This document shows, piece by piece, positions 51,567 to 60,913 of a DNA stretch of 61,593 nucleotides (the stretch's first letter is position 1; the number at the start of each line of letters is the position of its first letter). This DNA is from VBAS01 sp035318985 (GTDB lineage Bacteria > Bacteroidota > Bacteroidia > Chitinophagales > Chitinophagaceae). The notes beneath the pieces are model-generated. The model was not told the origin of the DNA, did not search any database, and saw nothing but the letters and a program-made list of their open reading frames with translations. The stretch lies in the NCBI GenBank assembly GCA_035318985.1, contig DATHDP010000028.1, positions 1-61,593 of the forward strand. Direction: 5' to 3'. The position numbers were made by a program, and so were the translations under genes.

Positions 51567-52577
51567 ATGAGCACAGTTAGAGTTGCAATTAATGGTTTCG
51601 GACGTATTGGCCGGCTTGTTTATCGCCAGATCTATAAAATGGATGGTATTGATGTAGTGGCTATCAATGATCTTACCAGCCCTAAGGTATTAGCACATCT
51701 TTTAAAATATGATAGTGCACAGGGCCGTTTTGACCAGGATGTAAAATCAACAGAAAATTCAATCACCGTAAATGGTGATGATATAAAAATATATGCACAA
51801 AAAGATCCTGCACAAATACCATGGAAAGATCACCAGGTGGATGTAGTGCTGGAATGCACAGGGTTCTTTACTGATAAGACCAAAGCAGAAGCACATTTGA
51901 AAGCTGGTGCAAAAAAAGTGGTGATCAGCGCACCGGCAACCGGCGATCTGAAAACAATTGTATTTAATGTTAACCATAGTATTCTTGATGGCAGTGAGAC
52001 GATCATCAGTTGTGCAAGTTGTACTACGAACTGTCTTGCGCCAATGGCACAGGTGCTTGAAGAAAAATATGGCATTGTAAATGGTTTGATGACAACGGTA
52101 CATGCTTATACAAATGATCAGAATACACAGGATGCGCCACATCCGAAAGGGGATCTTCGCCGTGCAAGAGCTGCCGCGCAAAATATTGTTCCGAATAGTA
52201 CCGGTGCTGCAAAAGCAATTGGGCTTGTTCTTCCAAGTTTGAAAGGGAAATTAGATGGTTCTGCTCAACGTGTACCTACATTGACAGGTTCACTGACTGA
52301 AGTGACAGCATTGCTTGGTAAGAAAACAACTGTAGAAGAAATAAATGCTGCTATGAAAGCCGCATCTAACGAAAGCTTTGGATATACCGAAGATGAAATT
52401 GTAAGCAGTGATATTATCGGCACTTCATTCGGTTCATTGTTTGATGCAACACAAACAAAAGTGCAGAATGTTGGCGATAGCCAGCTGGTACGTACTGTAA
52501 GCTGGTATGATAATGAAATGAGTTATGTGAGCCAGTTGGTTCGTACACTTCATTATTTTGCTAAACTGATAAAATAA
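51567..52577 (+). CDS. gap: Glyceraldehyde-3-phosphate dehydrogenase (type I)
   Basis: Glycolytic enzyme that oxidises and phosphorylates glyceraldehyde-3-phosphate with NAD. The 336 residues match the family. NAD-binding GFGRIGR is at 10-16; the nucleophile is Cys152 in SCASCTTNCLAP; the later NGLMTTVHAYTNDQ and SWYDNEMSY are family signatures. It precedes pgk, the next step of the pathway, with a terminator hairpin between them that could lower read-through. Confidence 0.98.
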   Translation: MSTVRVAINGFGRIGRLVYRQIYKMDGIDVVAINDLTSPKVLAHLLKYDSAQGRFDQDVKSTENSITVNGDDIKIYAQKDPAQIPWKDHQVDVVLECTGFFTDKTKAEAHLKAGAKKVVISAPATGDLKTIVFNVNHSILDGSETIISCASCTTNCLAPMAQVLEEKYGIVNGLMTTVHAYTNDQNTQDAPHPKGDLRRARAAAQNIVPNSTGAAKAIGLVLPSLKGKLDGSAQRVPTLTGSLTEVTALLGKKTTVEEINAAMKAASNESFGYTEDEIVSSDIIGTSFGSLFDATQTKVQNVGDSQLVRTVSWYDNEMSYVSQLVRTLHYFAKLIK

Positions 52578-52592
52578 TTATTTTAAAATATT

Positions 52593-52623
52593 AATGTCCC
52601 GCCTGAGGCGGGACATTTTTGTT
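52593..52623 (+). terminator. Terminator between gap and pgk
   Basis: Stem aatgtcccgcc/ggcgggacatt with a TGA loop and a run of five T. Only 33 bases remain before the pgk start and I see no clear promoter there, so partial read-through is likely. Confidence 0.85.
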
Positions 52624-52655
52624 TAAGCTATTTTTGATATTCCAAAATAGTCACT

Positions 52656-53852
52656 ATGTCAAAATTTTCTGAGCATAATTTTAAAGGAGAAAAAGCATTG
52701 GTTCGTGTTGATTTCAATGTTCCGCTGAATGATAAATATCAAATTACTGATGATACAAGAATCAGCGCAACGGTTCCAACTATTCAAAAAATAATTAAGG
52801 ATGGAGGCAGTGTTATTTTAATGAGTCATCTTGGGCGTCCGAAAGATGGTCCTTCAGAAAAATATTCTTTGAAACATTTGGTGGTGCATTTAAGAAGGTT
52901 GTTGGATGGTGAAACGGTTTTGTTCGCAAACAATTGTATTGGTGACGAAGCATATAAGATGGCTGCTGACCTTCAACCGGGTGAAGTTTTATTATTGGAA
53001 AATCTTCGTTTTTATAAAGAAGAAGAAAAAGGCGATGAAGCATTTGCTGAAAAACTAAGTAAGCTTGGTGATGTATATGTAAATGATGCATTTGGTACGG
53101 CGCACCGTGCACATGCTTCTACTGCTGTAATTGCAAAATTTTATCCTGCGGATAAAAGAATGTTTGGTTTGTTAATGGAAGGAGAAGTAAAAAGCGCAGA
53201 AAAAGTGTTACATAATTCAGAGAAACCTTTTACAGCTATCATTGGTGGAGCAAAAGTTTCCGATAAGATATTGATACTTGAAAATCTTTTGGATAAAGCA
53301 AGTGATATTATTATCGGTGGCGGCATGGCTTATACTTTTTTGAAAGCAATGGGAGGGAAGATCGGTAAATCGCTTTGTGAAGAAGACCGTCTTGGCACTG
53401 CGGAAGAGATCATGAAAAAAGCAACTGATAAGGGAGTTTGTATTCATCTTCCACCTGATTCAATCATTGCAGATAAGTTTGAAGCAACGGCCGATACGTC
53501 CGATGCACCGAGTAATCATATTCCCGATGGGTGGATGGGATTGGATATTGGGCCGAATGCATGCGATCAATTTTGTAATGTGATCAAAAGAAGCAAAACT
53601 ATTTTATGGAATGGACCAATGGGAGTTTTTGAAATGGAGAAATTTCGTCATGGCACTAAGACGATAGCAAAGGCTGTAGCGGATGCTACCAGTTCGGGAG
53701 CCTTTTCACTCGTCGGCGGTGGCGATAGTGTTGCTGCGGTCAATCAATTTGGCTACGCTAACAAAGTAAGTTATGTGAGCACAGGTGGCGGTGCGATGCT
53801 TGAATACTTTGAAGGAAAAGAATTACCTGGAATTGCGGCGATCAAACAATAA
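52656..53852 (+). CDS. pgk: Phosphoglycerate kinase
   Basis: Monomeric two-domain kinase of 398 residues that makes ATP from 1,3-bisphosphoglycerate. Signatures seen: KALVRVDFNVPLND, VILMSHLGRPKDGPSEKYSL, YVNDAFGTAHRAHAST, FTAIIGGAKVSDKILILENLLDK, GPMGVFEMEKF and the nucleotide loop LVGGGDSVAAV. It follows gap and has a terminator behind it. Confidence 0.98.
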   Translation: MSKFSEHNFKGEKALVRVDFNVPLNDKYQITDDTRISATVPTIQKIIKDGGSVILMSHLGRPKDGPSEKYSLKHLVVHLRRLLDGETVLFANNCIGDEAYKMAADLQPGEVLLLENLRFYKEEEKGDEAFAEKLSKLGDVYVNDAFGTAHRAHASTAVIAKFYPADKRMFGLLMEGEVKSAEKVLHNSEKPFTAIIGGAKVSDKILILENLLDKASDIIIGGGMAYTFLKAMGGKIGKSLCEEDRLGTAEEIMKKATDKGVCIHLPPDSIIADKFEATADTSDAPSNHIPDGWMGLDIGPNACDQFCNVIKRSKTILWNGPMGVFEMEKFRHGTKTIAKAVADATSSGAFSLVGGGDSVAAVNQFGYANKVSYVSTGGGAMLEYFEGKELPGIAAIKQ

Positions 53853-53877
53853 GCAATTCTGTCATAAAAATAATATG

Positions 53878-53910
53878 GCCCCTGATTTGAACAGGGGCTT
53901 TAGTATTTTT
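53878..53910 (+). terminator. Terminator after pgk
   Basis: Stem gcccctg/caggggc with a 7-base loop, then a T-rich tail (tttagtattttt). Confidence 0.75.
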
Positions 53911-53949
53911 AAAACACTTAATTTTAATTTCTAACTAAACTTTAAAACC

Positions 53950-54546
53950 ATGAAAGGGACACGTAATCTAACTGTATTGATCATATTGGGTCTTGTACTT
54001 ATTCTTGGAGTATGGAGCTGTAGCGGATATAATGGCCTGGTTACTTCAGAGCAGGGTGTAAAAAAAGCATGGAGTAATGTAGAAACAAACTATCAGCGTC
54101 GTACGGATCTTTATAGCAGTGTAATAAAAACTGTCGAAGCATCAGCCAACTTCGAGAAATCAACATTAACTGCAGTGGTGGAAGCAAGAGCAAAAGCTAC
54201 TTCTATCAATGTTGATATTAATGATCCCAAATCTTTGGAAGCTTATCAACAAGCGCAGGCTAACCTGCAAGGATCATTCAGCAGGTTGATCGCTTCATTT
54301 GAACAGTATCCTGATTTAAAAACAACTAAAGCATTCCAGGATTTTCAAACACAGATTGAAGGAACTGAAAATCGTATAAATGTAGCCAGGCAGGATTATA
54401 ATAAAACAGTTGAGAGTTATAATCTCAAAGTTGTGCGTTTCCCAACCAACTTGCTGGCTGGTATTTTTGGTAAAAAGGAAAAAGCCTTTTACGAAGCAGA
54501 AAAAGGATCAGAAAAGAATCCTGATATAAAGTTTGATATCAAATAA
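53950..54546 (+). CDS. lemA: LemA family protein
   Basis: A 198-residue protein with an N-terminal signal anchor that could also be a lipobox (VWSCSG, Cys24). Long helices follow, with the LemA hallmarks YNGLVTSEQGVKKAWSNVETNYQRRTDLYSSVIKTVE and NVARQDYNKTVESYNLKVVRFPTNLLAGIFGKKEKAFYEAE. The family is widespread and its role is unclear. It is the first gene of a tight set with two TPM-domain genes (gaps of 9 and 2 bases), an arrangement found in many bacteria. Confidence 0.95.
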   Translation: MKGTRNLTVLIILGLVLILGVWSCSGYNGLVTSEQGVKKAWSNVETNYQRRTDLYSSVIKTVEASANFEKSTLTAVVEARAKATSINVDINDPKSLEAYQQAQANLQGSFSRLIASFEQYPDLKTTKAFQDFQTQIEGTENRINVARQDYNKTVESYNLKVVRFPTNLLAGIFGKKEKAFYEAEKGSEKNPDIKFDIK

Positions 54547-54555
54547 ACCCGGTAA

Positions 54556-55011
54556 ATGTTCTCATTTTTTAAAAAGAAAAATTTCTTCACTGCAGAAGAG
54601 CAGCAGCTTATTATCGAGGCCATACAAAATGCTGAGCGTATGACGAGCGGAGAGGTTCGTGTTTTTGTGGAAAGCAAATGCAGTTATATGGATGCTATCG
54701 ATCGAGCTGCTGAACTTTTTTTTCAGCTTGAAATGCAAAAGACAGATGACCGCAATGCGGTGTTGGTTTATGTGGCAATGAAGGACCGGCAACTTGCTGT
54801 ATTCGGAGATGAAGGAATTCATAATAAGGTTGGAAATGAATATTGGGGTACGGAAGTAAAAAAAATGATCAGCAATTTTAACAGGGAAAATTATGCAGCG
54901 GGTATTGCGGAAGTTGTAAAAGATATTGGTACTGCATTGACAAAAAATTTTCCCTTCAATAACGATACTGATAAAAATGAACTGCCTGACGATATAGTGT
55001 TTGGCAAATAA
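54556..55011 (+). CDS. TPM-domain protein, short cytosolic type
   Basis: A 151-residue protein of the TPM (TLP18.3/Psb32/MOLO-1) family without signal peptide or membrane segment. The pattern AIQNAERMTSGEVRVFVESKC, DDRNAVLVYVAMKDRQLAVFGDEGIHNKVG and FNRENYAAGIAEVVKDIG is characteristic. TPM domains have a phosphatase-like fold in the plant homologue. It lies between lemA and a second TPM gene. Confidence 0.88.
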   Translation: MFSFFKKKNFFTAEEQQLIIEAIQNAERMTSGEVRVFVESKCSYMDAIDRAAELFFQLEMQKTDDRNAVLVYVAMKDRQLAVFGDEGIHNKVGNEYWGTEVKKMISNFNRENYAAGIAEVVKDIGTALTKNFPFNNDTDKNELPDDIVFGK

Positions 55012-55013
55012 GA

Positions 55014-55811
55014 ATGAGAAAAATTCTTTTTATAGCTTGTCTTCTTTTTTCGCTTGGTGCTGTAGCACAGGTTGAAAATGCTGTTCCGCAAAGACCGAGC
55101 CCACCACGACTTTATAATGATTTTACTAAAGGAAGAAATTTTCTTACTACAGAGCAGGCATCTTACCTGGAAGGAAAATTGGTAGCATATAATGATAGCA
55201 CATCAAGCCAGGTTACAATAGTGATCGTGGAAGATCTGAATGGGTATGAGGCAAATGAATATGCAACTGCCTTGGGAAGAAAGTGGGGAGTTGGTGGTCA
55301 GCAATTTAATAATGGTGTAGTTATTCTTATTTCAACGGGTGGTGGTGATGGGAACCGTGACGCCTATATCGCTACAGGTTATGGACTGGAAGGGGCGATA
55401 CCCGATGTCACTGCAAAGCACATTTTAGAAAATGAATTAATTCCAGAATTTAGAGAAGGCAATTATTATAGTGGTTTAAATAAAACTGTTGATGCAATTA
55501 TAAAAGCAGCGGCTGGTGAGTATAAAGCCCCGCAAGGTTATGGTAAACGAAAAGGATTAAGTCCCGGTAAAATTTTTCTTCTCGTAATTATTATATGGAT
55601 CATTCTTGGGGTTGTTGGAAGAGGTGGCGGTAAAGGTGGTGGTTATGCTTCACGTCGTGGGTATCGTGGTTTAGGTGGACCTTTCTGGTGGGGTGCTGGT
55701 AGCGGTGGGTTTGGAGGAGGCGGCGGCGGTTGGTCAGGCGGTGGTGGCGGAGGATTCGGTGGATTTGGTGGTGGAAGTTTTGGTGGTGGTGGTGCAGGTG
55801 GTAAGTGGTAA
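55014..55811 (+). CDS. TPM-domain membrane protein with Gly-rich C-terminus (YgcG-like)
   Basis: A 265-residue protein. A signal peptide (ends GAVAQ, about residue 19) is followed by a periplasmic TPM domain (about 30-160: DFTKGRNFLTTEQASYLEGKL, IVIVEDLNGYEANEYATALGRKWGVG, YIATGYGLEGAIPD). Then comes one membrane helix (about 188-203, IFLLVIIIWIILGVV) and a tail made almost only of Gly, Ser, Trp and Phe. This is the usual YgcG layout. It ends the lemA set; a terminator follows after about 90 bases. Confidence 0.9.
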   Translation: MRKILFIACLLFSLGAVAQVENAVPQRPSPPRLYNDFTKGRNFLTTEQASYLEGKLVAYNDSTSSQVTIVIVEDLNGYEANEYATALGRKWGVGGQQFNNGVVILISTGGGDGNRDAYIATGYGLEGAIPDVTAKHILENELIPEFREGNYYSGLNKTVDAIIKAAAGEYKAPQGYGKRKGLSPGKIFLLVIIIWIILGVVGRGGGKGGGYASRRGYRGLGGPFWWGAGSGGFGGGGGGWSGGGGGGFGGFGGGSFGGGGAGGKW

Positions 55812-55840
55812 AATTCTAAAAAGCTGAATAGTATTACTGA

Positions 55841-55872
55841 ATGATGAAGTGATTGCGACGCAACAGTTGATG
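55841..55872 (-). repeat. GCGTCGC-family repeat
   Basis: On the minus strand it reads ACTGTTGCGTCGCAATCACT followed by TCATCATTCAG, alignable with the copy at 28461 (GTTGCGTCGCACTCTTCACC). It lies behind the TPM gene. Confidence 0.45.
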
Positions 55873-55902
55873 CTATGAAATACTGAAGCTGGTATAAAAA
55901 TA

Positions 55903-55934
55903 AAAAACCCTCTCATTGTTTGAGAGGGTTTTAC
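55903..55934 (+). terminator. Bidirectional terminator between the TPM gene and the M1 peptidase gene
   Basis: Stem aaaaccctctca/tgagagggtttt with a 5-base loop, A-run before and T-rich tract after, between two convergent genes. Confidence 0.85.
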
Positions 55935-55949
55935 TATTTAAACGATCAT

Positions 55950-58466
55950 TTAAAATCCTTTTTTATCTGCTGGTGGAATTTTTCCTTTTATATAGTCAAC
56001 TAATTCTTTCAAAGCAGTGTTACCGGCATCAGCTTTCAATGCCTCTTCTTTTTTTGTTGCAATCCTTTGTAAAGTTTCATTGATATAAGGATCGGTTTGA
56101 ACTCTATATTGTGAAGGAATTGCTTCGCGGAATTTTAAAATCTCATCAACCGCAGCTTTAACCTTTTCTGTATTCTTTAATGCACCAAGATAAATGCCAA
56201 GGGTACCAAGCGCATTGAACTTTTCATTTGATACCGGCATCTTATTAAAACTACCGGTAATTTCTTCTTCAAGACTTTCATCACCTGACGCAGCTTTTGC
56301 ACCTTGAAGAGAACTTTTCAATATTCCCTTTGCTGGTTTTTTATCTAATTCTTTTGAAATAGTCATCGCAGCATCTTTATCCACTTCGATCAATGCATTC
56401 AATGCATTTCCTGAGACAGAATAAGAAGAATCAGATGTTGCCGCTTTAAATAAAGGGATATACGCTGCTTTTTTATATTCACCTAGCTGGCTGATGGCAT
56501 TTGCCCTTACTGTTGATTTTTTATCATTCTTTGCAAGATCAGCTATGATCGGTTCAACCGCTTGTTTCACTTTTTCATTTTTAAGATCAAGGCTAAATAA
56601 TGTTGCGTTGCGAAGGCCATGATATTTATCTTTCAATGCAGTTTTTAATAATTCAAGTGCTTTCGGATCATCTTGCTTCTTTGCAGCAAATTGAATGGCT
56701 TCAAGCCTGTCAAGATATTTGCCCGCATATTTATATTGATGAATGAAATTATCGAGTGTTTTATTATCTTTTTTATTCCACAACATAACTTTATCACCAT
56801 CCACATTTACCAGGTCAGGATGCTTGCTATAATTAAATGTGAAAGTGTCTACTGCATTTTTTGCCCAAACATTGTAGCGAACTTTATTTGCGCCATTATA
56901 AATATCAACGGCAATCGGCAGTGTAAATAGTTTCCCGCTTTTTTGTATTTGTTTAATTATGACATTTACTTTTCCTGCCGCATCATCATAAACATAATCA
57001 ATAGTTACAGATGGATGCCCGTTATCAAAATACCATTGATTAAAAAACCAGTTAAGATCACGACCCGTTACTTCTTCAAATGCAAGTCGTAAATGATGGG
57101 CTTCAGCAGCTTTGAATTTATTAGTTGTGAGATAATTATTCAATGATTTAAAAAAGGCGCTGTCACCCACAAAATTTCTTAACATATGAATTACTCGTCC
57201 GCCTTTTTGGTAACTAACCTGGTCAAACATATCTTCTTTATCGGCGTAGAAGAATCGAACAAGATCTTTTGATTCAGCTCCGCTTTGCAAATAGCTCTGC
57301 ATACCCTGGTAGTTCTCAGCATCACCGGCATCTTTACCATATTTATACTCTTCCCATAAAGTCTGGCTATAATCAGCAAAAGACTCATTTAATGTAAGAT
57401 TACTCCAGCTTTCAGCAGTAACATAATCACCAAACCACTGATGAAATAATTCATGTGCAATAGTGCCTTCCCAGTTATTACCGTCAACTAATTCTCTTGC
57501 ATCTTGCTGTGCACTTTCCTGGTGAATAGTAGCTGTTGTATTTTCCATTGCTCCGGCAACATAATCACGACCGGTGATCTGTGAATATTTTACCCATGGA
57601 AAAGGAACGCCAGTGATCCTTGAAAAGAATTCAATCATTTCAGGCGTGTTTCCAAAGATCTTTTTTGCAACAGGTCCATATTCTGGTTCTACATAATAGT
57701 TAACCTCTTTGCCTCTCCAACTATCTTTAACTACAGCATAATCGCCAACGCCAAGAAAGAAAAGATAGGGTGAATGTGGGAGATCCATTTTCCAGTAATC
57801 TGTTCTTGTGCCGTCTGTATTTTTCTTTTGACTCATCAGTTTCCCGTTAGAAAGGGTCACATATTTATTATCAACTGTAACAGTAAGCTCTTCAGTTGTC
57901 TTCTGGCTGGTTTTGTCAATTGTAGGGAACCATGCAGAGTTTGATTCGGTTTCACCCTGTGTCCATATTTGAGTTGGTTTGTCTTTTTCTTCTCCTTTCG
58001 GATTTATAAAATACATTCCCTTGATACCGAGAAAATCATCAGTCCCATATTTTTCCTGGTACTCATCTGGCTTGGCTGTGTAATCTATATATATAGTATA
58101 ATTTTCATTTGCTTTATAAGTCTTATCTAATTTGATTCTGATGTTCTGATCATCGTATTCATATTTTAAGGGAACTTGTTTTGTACCATTTACTAAAGCA
58201 ACTGTTTTAAATTCCATTCCTTTGGCATCAAGGTTTAGAGAATCAGTTGGGTAAAAATGCGGTTTCAAAGTGATCCAGGCTTTTCCATATAAATAGGATT
58301 TTGAAAAGTCGGGCTTCACTTCAAGTTTCGTATGAACAAGATCATTTATTTTAGTAGCTGTTTCGCGGTATTGTTTTTTCCAGGAAGTGTCTTTTGATAT
58401 CGGCTCCTGGGAAATCAATTGGAGGTTAAACAAAAGAATTGCAAATAACGTACTCGCCAATTTCAT
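55950..58466 (-). CDS. M1 family metallopeptidase (aminopeptidase N-like), secreted
   Basis: An 838-residue exported aminopeptidase. The signal peptide is MKLASTLFAILLFNLQLISQ. The exopeptidase motif GAMEN and the zinc motif HELFHQWFGD (His near residue 337) with NESFADY (the third ligand Glu) make the active site. The C-terminal third is helical with HEAT-like repeats (ALKDKYHGLRNATLFSL, ANAISQLGEYKKAAYIPLFKAA). An in-frame ATG at 58538 exists but adds a non-signal stretch. It probably trims peptides in the periplasm or at the surface. Divergent from the DUF4476 gene. Confidence 0.94.
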   Translation of the reverse strand: MKLASTLFAILLFNLQLISQEPISKDTSWKKQYRETATKINDLVHTKLEVKPDFSKSYLYGKAWITLKPHFYPTDSLNLDAKGMEFKTVALVNGTKQVPLKYEYDDQNIRIKLDKTYKANENYTIYIDYTAKPDEYQEKYGTDDFLGIKGMYFINPKGEEKDKPTQIWTQGETESNSAWFPTIDKTSQKTTEELTVTVDNKYVTLSNGKLMSQKKNTDGTRTDYWKMDLPHSPYLFFLGVGDYAVVKDSWRGKEVNYYVEPEYGPVAKKIFGNTPEMIEFFSRITGVPFPWVKYSQITGRDYVAGAMENTTATIHQESAQQDARELVDGNNWEGTIAHELFHQWFGDYVTAESWSNLTLNESFADYSQTLWEEYKYGKDAGDAENYQGMQSYLQSGAESKDLVRFFYADKEDMFDQVSYQKGGRVIHMLRNFVGDSAFFKSLNNYLTTNKFKAAEAHHLRLAFEEVTGRDLNWFFNQWYFDNGHPSVTIDYVYDDAAGKVNVIIKQIQKSGKLFTLPIAVDIYNGANKVRYNVWAKNAVDTFTFNYSKHPDLVNVDGDKVMLWNKKDNKTLDNFIHQYKYAGKYLDRLEAIQFAAKKQDDPKALELLKTALKDKYHGLRNATLFSLDLKNEKVKQAVEPIIADLAKNDKKSTVRANAISQLGEYKKAAYIPLFKAATSDSSYSVSGNALNALIEVDKDAAMTISKELDKKPAKGILKSSLQGAKAASGDESLEEEITGSFNKMPVSNEKFNALGTLGIYLGALKNTEKVKAAVDEILKFREAIPSQYRVQTDPYINETLQRIATKKEEALKADAGNTALKELVDYIKGKIPPADKKGF

Positions 58467-58608
58467 AGATTTATTTTTTAAGGGTGCAAAAATAGAAGTT
58501 GTCACACAAGCCCGGTCTGGTATTTTTATAAATGGCAAGTTAATTCTTTAAAGAAGTCTTAAGAGTTATTTATATTAACTTTGACCAACTATACCCATAT
58601 AATTTCCG

Positions 58609-59931
58609 ATGAAAAAATTGTCTAAGCTATTTGTATTCTTATTTTTTGCATCAATTTCACTCCATGCACAAAAGGTGTATTTTATTTATTTACAAACGGA
58701 TAACCAGCAACCTTTTTTTGCCCGCATGGGAGATAAGATCTATAACTCTACAACTTCCGGGTACCTGATATTATCAAATCTTCACGATAGTATTTACTCA
58801 GTAAATATCGGAATTCAAGGAAGCGAAGTGACAGATCAGCCTTATTCTATAAGTATTAGTAAGAAGGATCAGGGGTTCCTGATCAAAAATTTTGGAGAGA
58901 AAGGATGGGGGCTTTTTAACCTTACATCAATGGCTACGATAATGCCTCAAAGTAAATCAGCTAATTCGGCACAAAATGTAAAAACGGAAAAGAGAGAAGA
59001 TAATGCATTTACAAATTTGCTAGCAAAAGCTGCTGATGATTCAACGATAAAAGAAAAGCCTGTAATCGAAAAGCCAGTAGAAAAAAAGGCCGGTGCTACG
59101 GCAACTAATACGGAAAAAAAAGAAGAGGTAAAAGAAATCGCACCATCATCCCAGAGTGAAATTAAGAATGGTGTCCCCTCATCACAAAGCGAGATTAAAA
59201 ATGGAATTATAGTAGCACCTGTAGTAATTAAAGAAGAGCCAAAGATTGATGGTCAGGACTCCAAAAATGCAGCGAAAATGAAAGAGGATTCGATCGCGGC
59301 CGCGAAAGCTAAAGACGATGAATTGCTGAAACAGGAAGAGTTACGAAAACAAGACTCGATGGAAAAAGCAAAGACACAAATAAATACAGAGAGTGAGTAT
59401 AAAAGATCAGTTGTAAAACTTAAATCTGAAAGTTCAACTACTACAGGGATTGGGCTTGTGTTTCTTGACGTATTATCTGACCAGGTAACAGATACCATAA
59501 AAGTGCTTATTCAACCTGATACAAAAAAGGCAACGCCAGTACAATCTAATCAGGACGAAAAAAAATTCCTGGATATTCCTCCTGTTGATTCCGTTGCCGT
59601 TAACAAAGAGACTACACAAAAAACCGTAGTTAAGAGTAATAATTGTAAAGCGGTGGCGGTTGAAGATGATTTTTTTAAAATAAGAAAAAGAATGGCTGCC
59701 GCAAATAATGATGAAGCTATGATCGCAGAAGCAAAAAAGGCTTTTAAGACAAAATGCTTTTCTACTACCCAAGTAAGAAATCTTAGTGCGTTATTTCTAA
59801 CTGATGAATCTAAATATAAATTTTTCGACATAGCATATCAATATGTAAGTGATCTTGAAAATTTTTCTACGCTTCAATCAGCATTAAAAGATGAATATTT
59901 TATTAATCGGTTTAAGGCAATGATTCATTAG
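58609..59931 (+). CDS. Secreted protein with C-terminal DUF4476 domain
   Basis: A 440-residue exported protein (signal peptide ends LHAQ, about residue 20). A short N-terminal beta module (about 21-100: VYFIYLQTDNQQPFFARMG, KIYNSTTSGYLILSNL) is followed by a long disordered, Lys/Glu/Ser-rich stretch (about 110-340) with a small tandem repeat (PSSQSEIKNG twice). The DUF4476 domain lies at about 345-440 (DDFFKIRKRMAAANNDEAMIAEAKKAF, FSTTQVRNLSALFLTDESKYKFFDIAY). Unknown function. truA begins 8 bases after its stop, so the two are likely co-transcribed. Confidence 0.85.
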   Translation: MKKLSKLFVFLFFASISLHAQKVYFIYLQTDNQQPFFARMGDKIYNSTTSGYLILSNLHDSIYSVNIGIQGSEVTDQPYSISISKKDQGFLIKNFGEKGWGLFNLTSMATIMPQSKSANSAQNVKTEKREDNAFTNLLAKAADDSTIKEKPVIEKPVEKKAGATATNTEKKEEVKEIAPSSQSEIKNGVPSSQSEIKNGIIVAPVVIKEEPKIDGQDSKNAAKMKEDSIAAAKAKDDELLKQEELRKQDSMEKAKTQINTESEYKRSVVKLKSESSTTTGIGLVFLDVLSDQVTDTIKVLIQPDTKKATPVQSNQDEKKFLDIPPVDSVAVNKETTQKTVVKSNNCKAVAVEDDFFKIRKRMAAANNDEAMIAEAKKAFKTKCFSTTQVRNLSALFLTDESKYKFFDIAYQYVSDLENFSTLQSALKDEYFINRFKAMIH

Positions 59932-59939
59932 TAATTCCA

Positions 59940-60680
59940 ATGCGTTATTTTCTGGAAGTATCATATAAGGGGGCAAACTATAGCGGTTTTCAATCGCAGA
60001 AAAACGCTAACACAATACAAGCTGAAGTTGAAAAGGCGTTTAAGATTCTTCTTAAGGAGGAAATACAATTAACAGGTTCCTCCCGTACTGATACCGGAGT
60101 ACATGCGTTGCAAAACTATTTTCATTTTGATACGAAAAACGAAATATCATCTCAGCTATTATATAATCTAAACGCCATATTACCAGGAGATATAGCTGCT
60201 AGGAATTTACTTAAAGTAAAGGATGAAGCACATTGTCGCTTTGATGCAATTTCTAGGGAGTATAAGTACAACATATACCAAAAAAAAAATCCTTTTTTAG
60301 AAGACAACGCCTATTATTATCCATATACATTGGATCTTGAGTTAATACAAAAGGCCGCCGCAATTATTAAGGAATACTCGGATTTTACTTCATTTTCAAA
60401 AAAAAACACGCAGGTTAAATCTTTTACTTGTGATGTACAGGAAAGCCATTGGACAATTGAAGGGGAATGCTTTGTCTATCACGTAAAGGCCAATCGTTTT
60501 TTGAGAGGTATGGTCCGGGCTTTGGTAGCTACCATGTTGAAGGTGGGTAGAAATAAGACAAACCTCGATATTTTCCGAACCATTATTGAATCCCAGGATT
60601 GCACTTTATCAGATTTTTCTACCCCACCAAATGGCTTATTTCTAGTCCATGTAGCTTTCCCTAACAACTATTTCAATTAA
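59940..60680 (+). CDS. truA: tRNA pseudouridine(38-40) synthase TruA
   Basis: Modifies positions 38-40 in the anticodon stem of many tRNAs. The 246 residues match the family. Catalytic Asp51 is in SSRTDTGVHALQNYFHFD; the N-terminal YFLEVSYKGANYSGFQSQ and the later NRFLRGMVRALVATMLKVG are family signatures. No terminator is evident behind it; the rRNA promoter region starts about 70 bases on. Confidence 0.96.
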   Translation: MRYFLEVSYKGANYSGFQSQKNANTIQAEVEKAFKILLKEEIQLTGSSRTDTGVHALQNYFHFDTKNEISSQLLYNLNAILPGDIAARNLLKVKDEAHCRFDAISREYKYNIYQKKNPFLEDNAYYYPYTLDLELIQKAAAIIKEYSDFTSFSKKNTQVKSFTCDVQESHWTIEGECFVYHVKANRFLRGMVRALVATMLKVGRNKTNLDIFRTIIESQDCTLSDFSTPPNGLFLVHVAFPNNYFN

Positions 60681-60748
60681 TTTTTTCTTCTGAAACGTAT
60701 GGCAGTAGGCCTGTCTGGCTGTTTATATTTTATATTAACTAAAAAACA

Positions 60749-60779
60749 TTTGGTGGCTAAAGTTCCACTCATATCTTTG
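60749..60779 (+). promoter_or_regulatory. rRNA operon promoter P1
   Basis: TTTG (60749-60752), 19 bases, TATCTTTG (60772-60779), then the GC-rich discriminator CCGCCC. It lies in the 488-base gene-free stretch 60681-61168, which is filled by three promoters, three boxA-like sites and the 16S leader. Confidence 0.75.
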
Positions 60780-60800
60780 CCGCCCGTTAAGATAAAACGA

Positions 60801-60810
60801 GCTCTTTAAA
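60801..60810 (+). promoter_or_regulatory. boxA-like antitermination site 1
   Basis: gctctttaaa, close to the rRNA boxA core TGCTCTTTAA of E. coli, 21 bases behind the P1 -7 element. Confidence 0.5.
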
Positions 60811-60856
60811 TGTGGATGATTTTAGAATAGAATGTGGACAAAATCGGCAATAAAAA

Positions 60857-60887
60857 TTGGCTGATAAGTAGAGCAACATTATCTTTG
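60857..60887 (+). promoter_or_regulatory. rRNA operon promoter P2
   Basis: TTG (60857-60859), 20 bases, TATCTTTG (60880-60887), then CCGCCCCCC. The early transcript can fold as ccctt/aaggg-type hairpin (ccctt...agaggg). Confidence 0.75.
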
Positions 60888-60913
60888 CCGCCCCCCTTAA
60901 AAAAGAGGGATAA

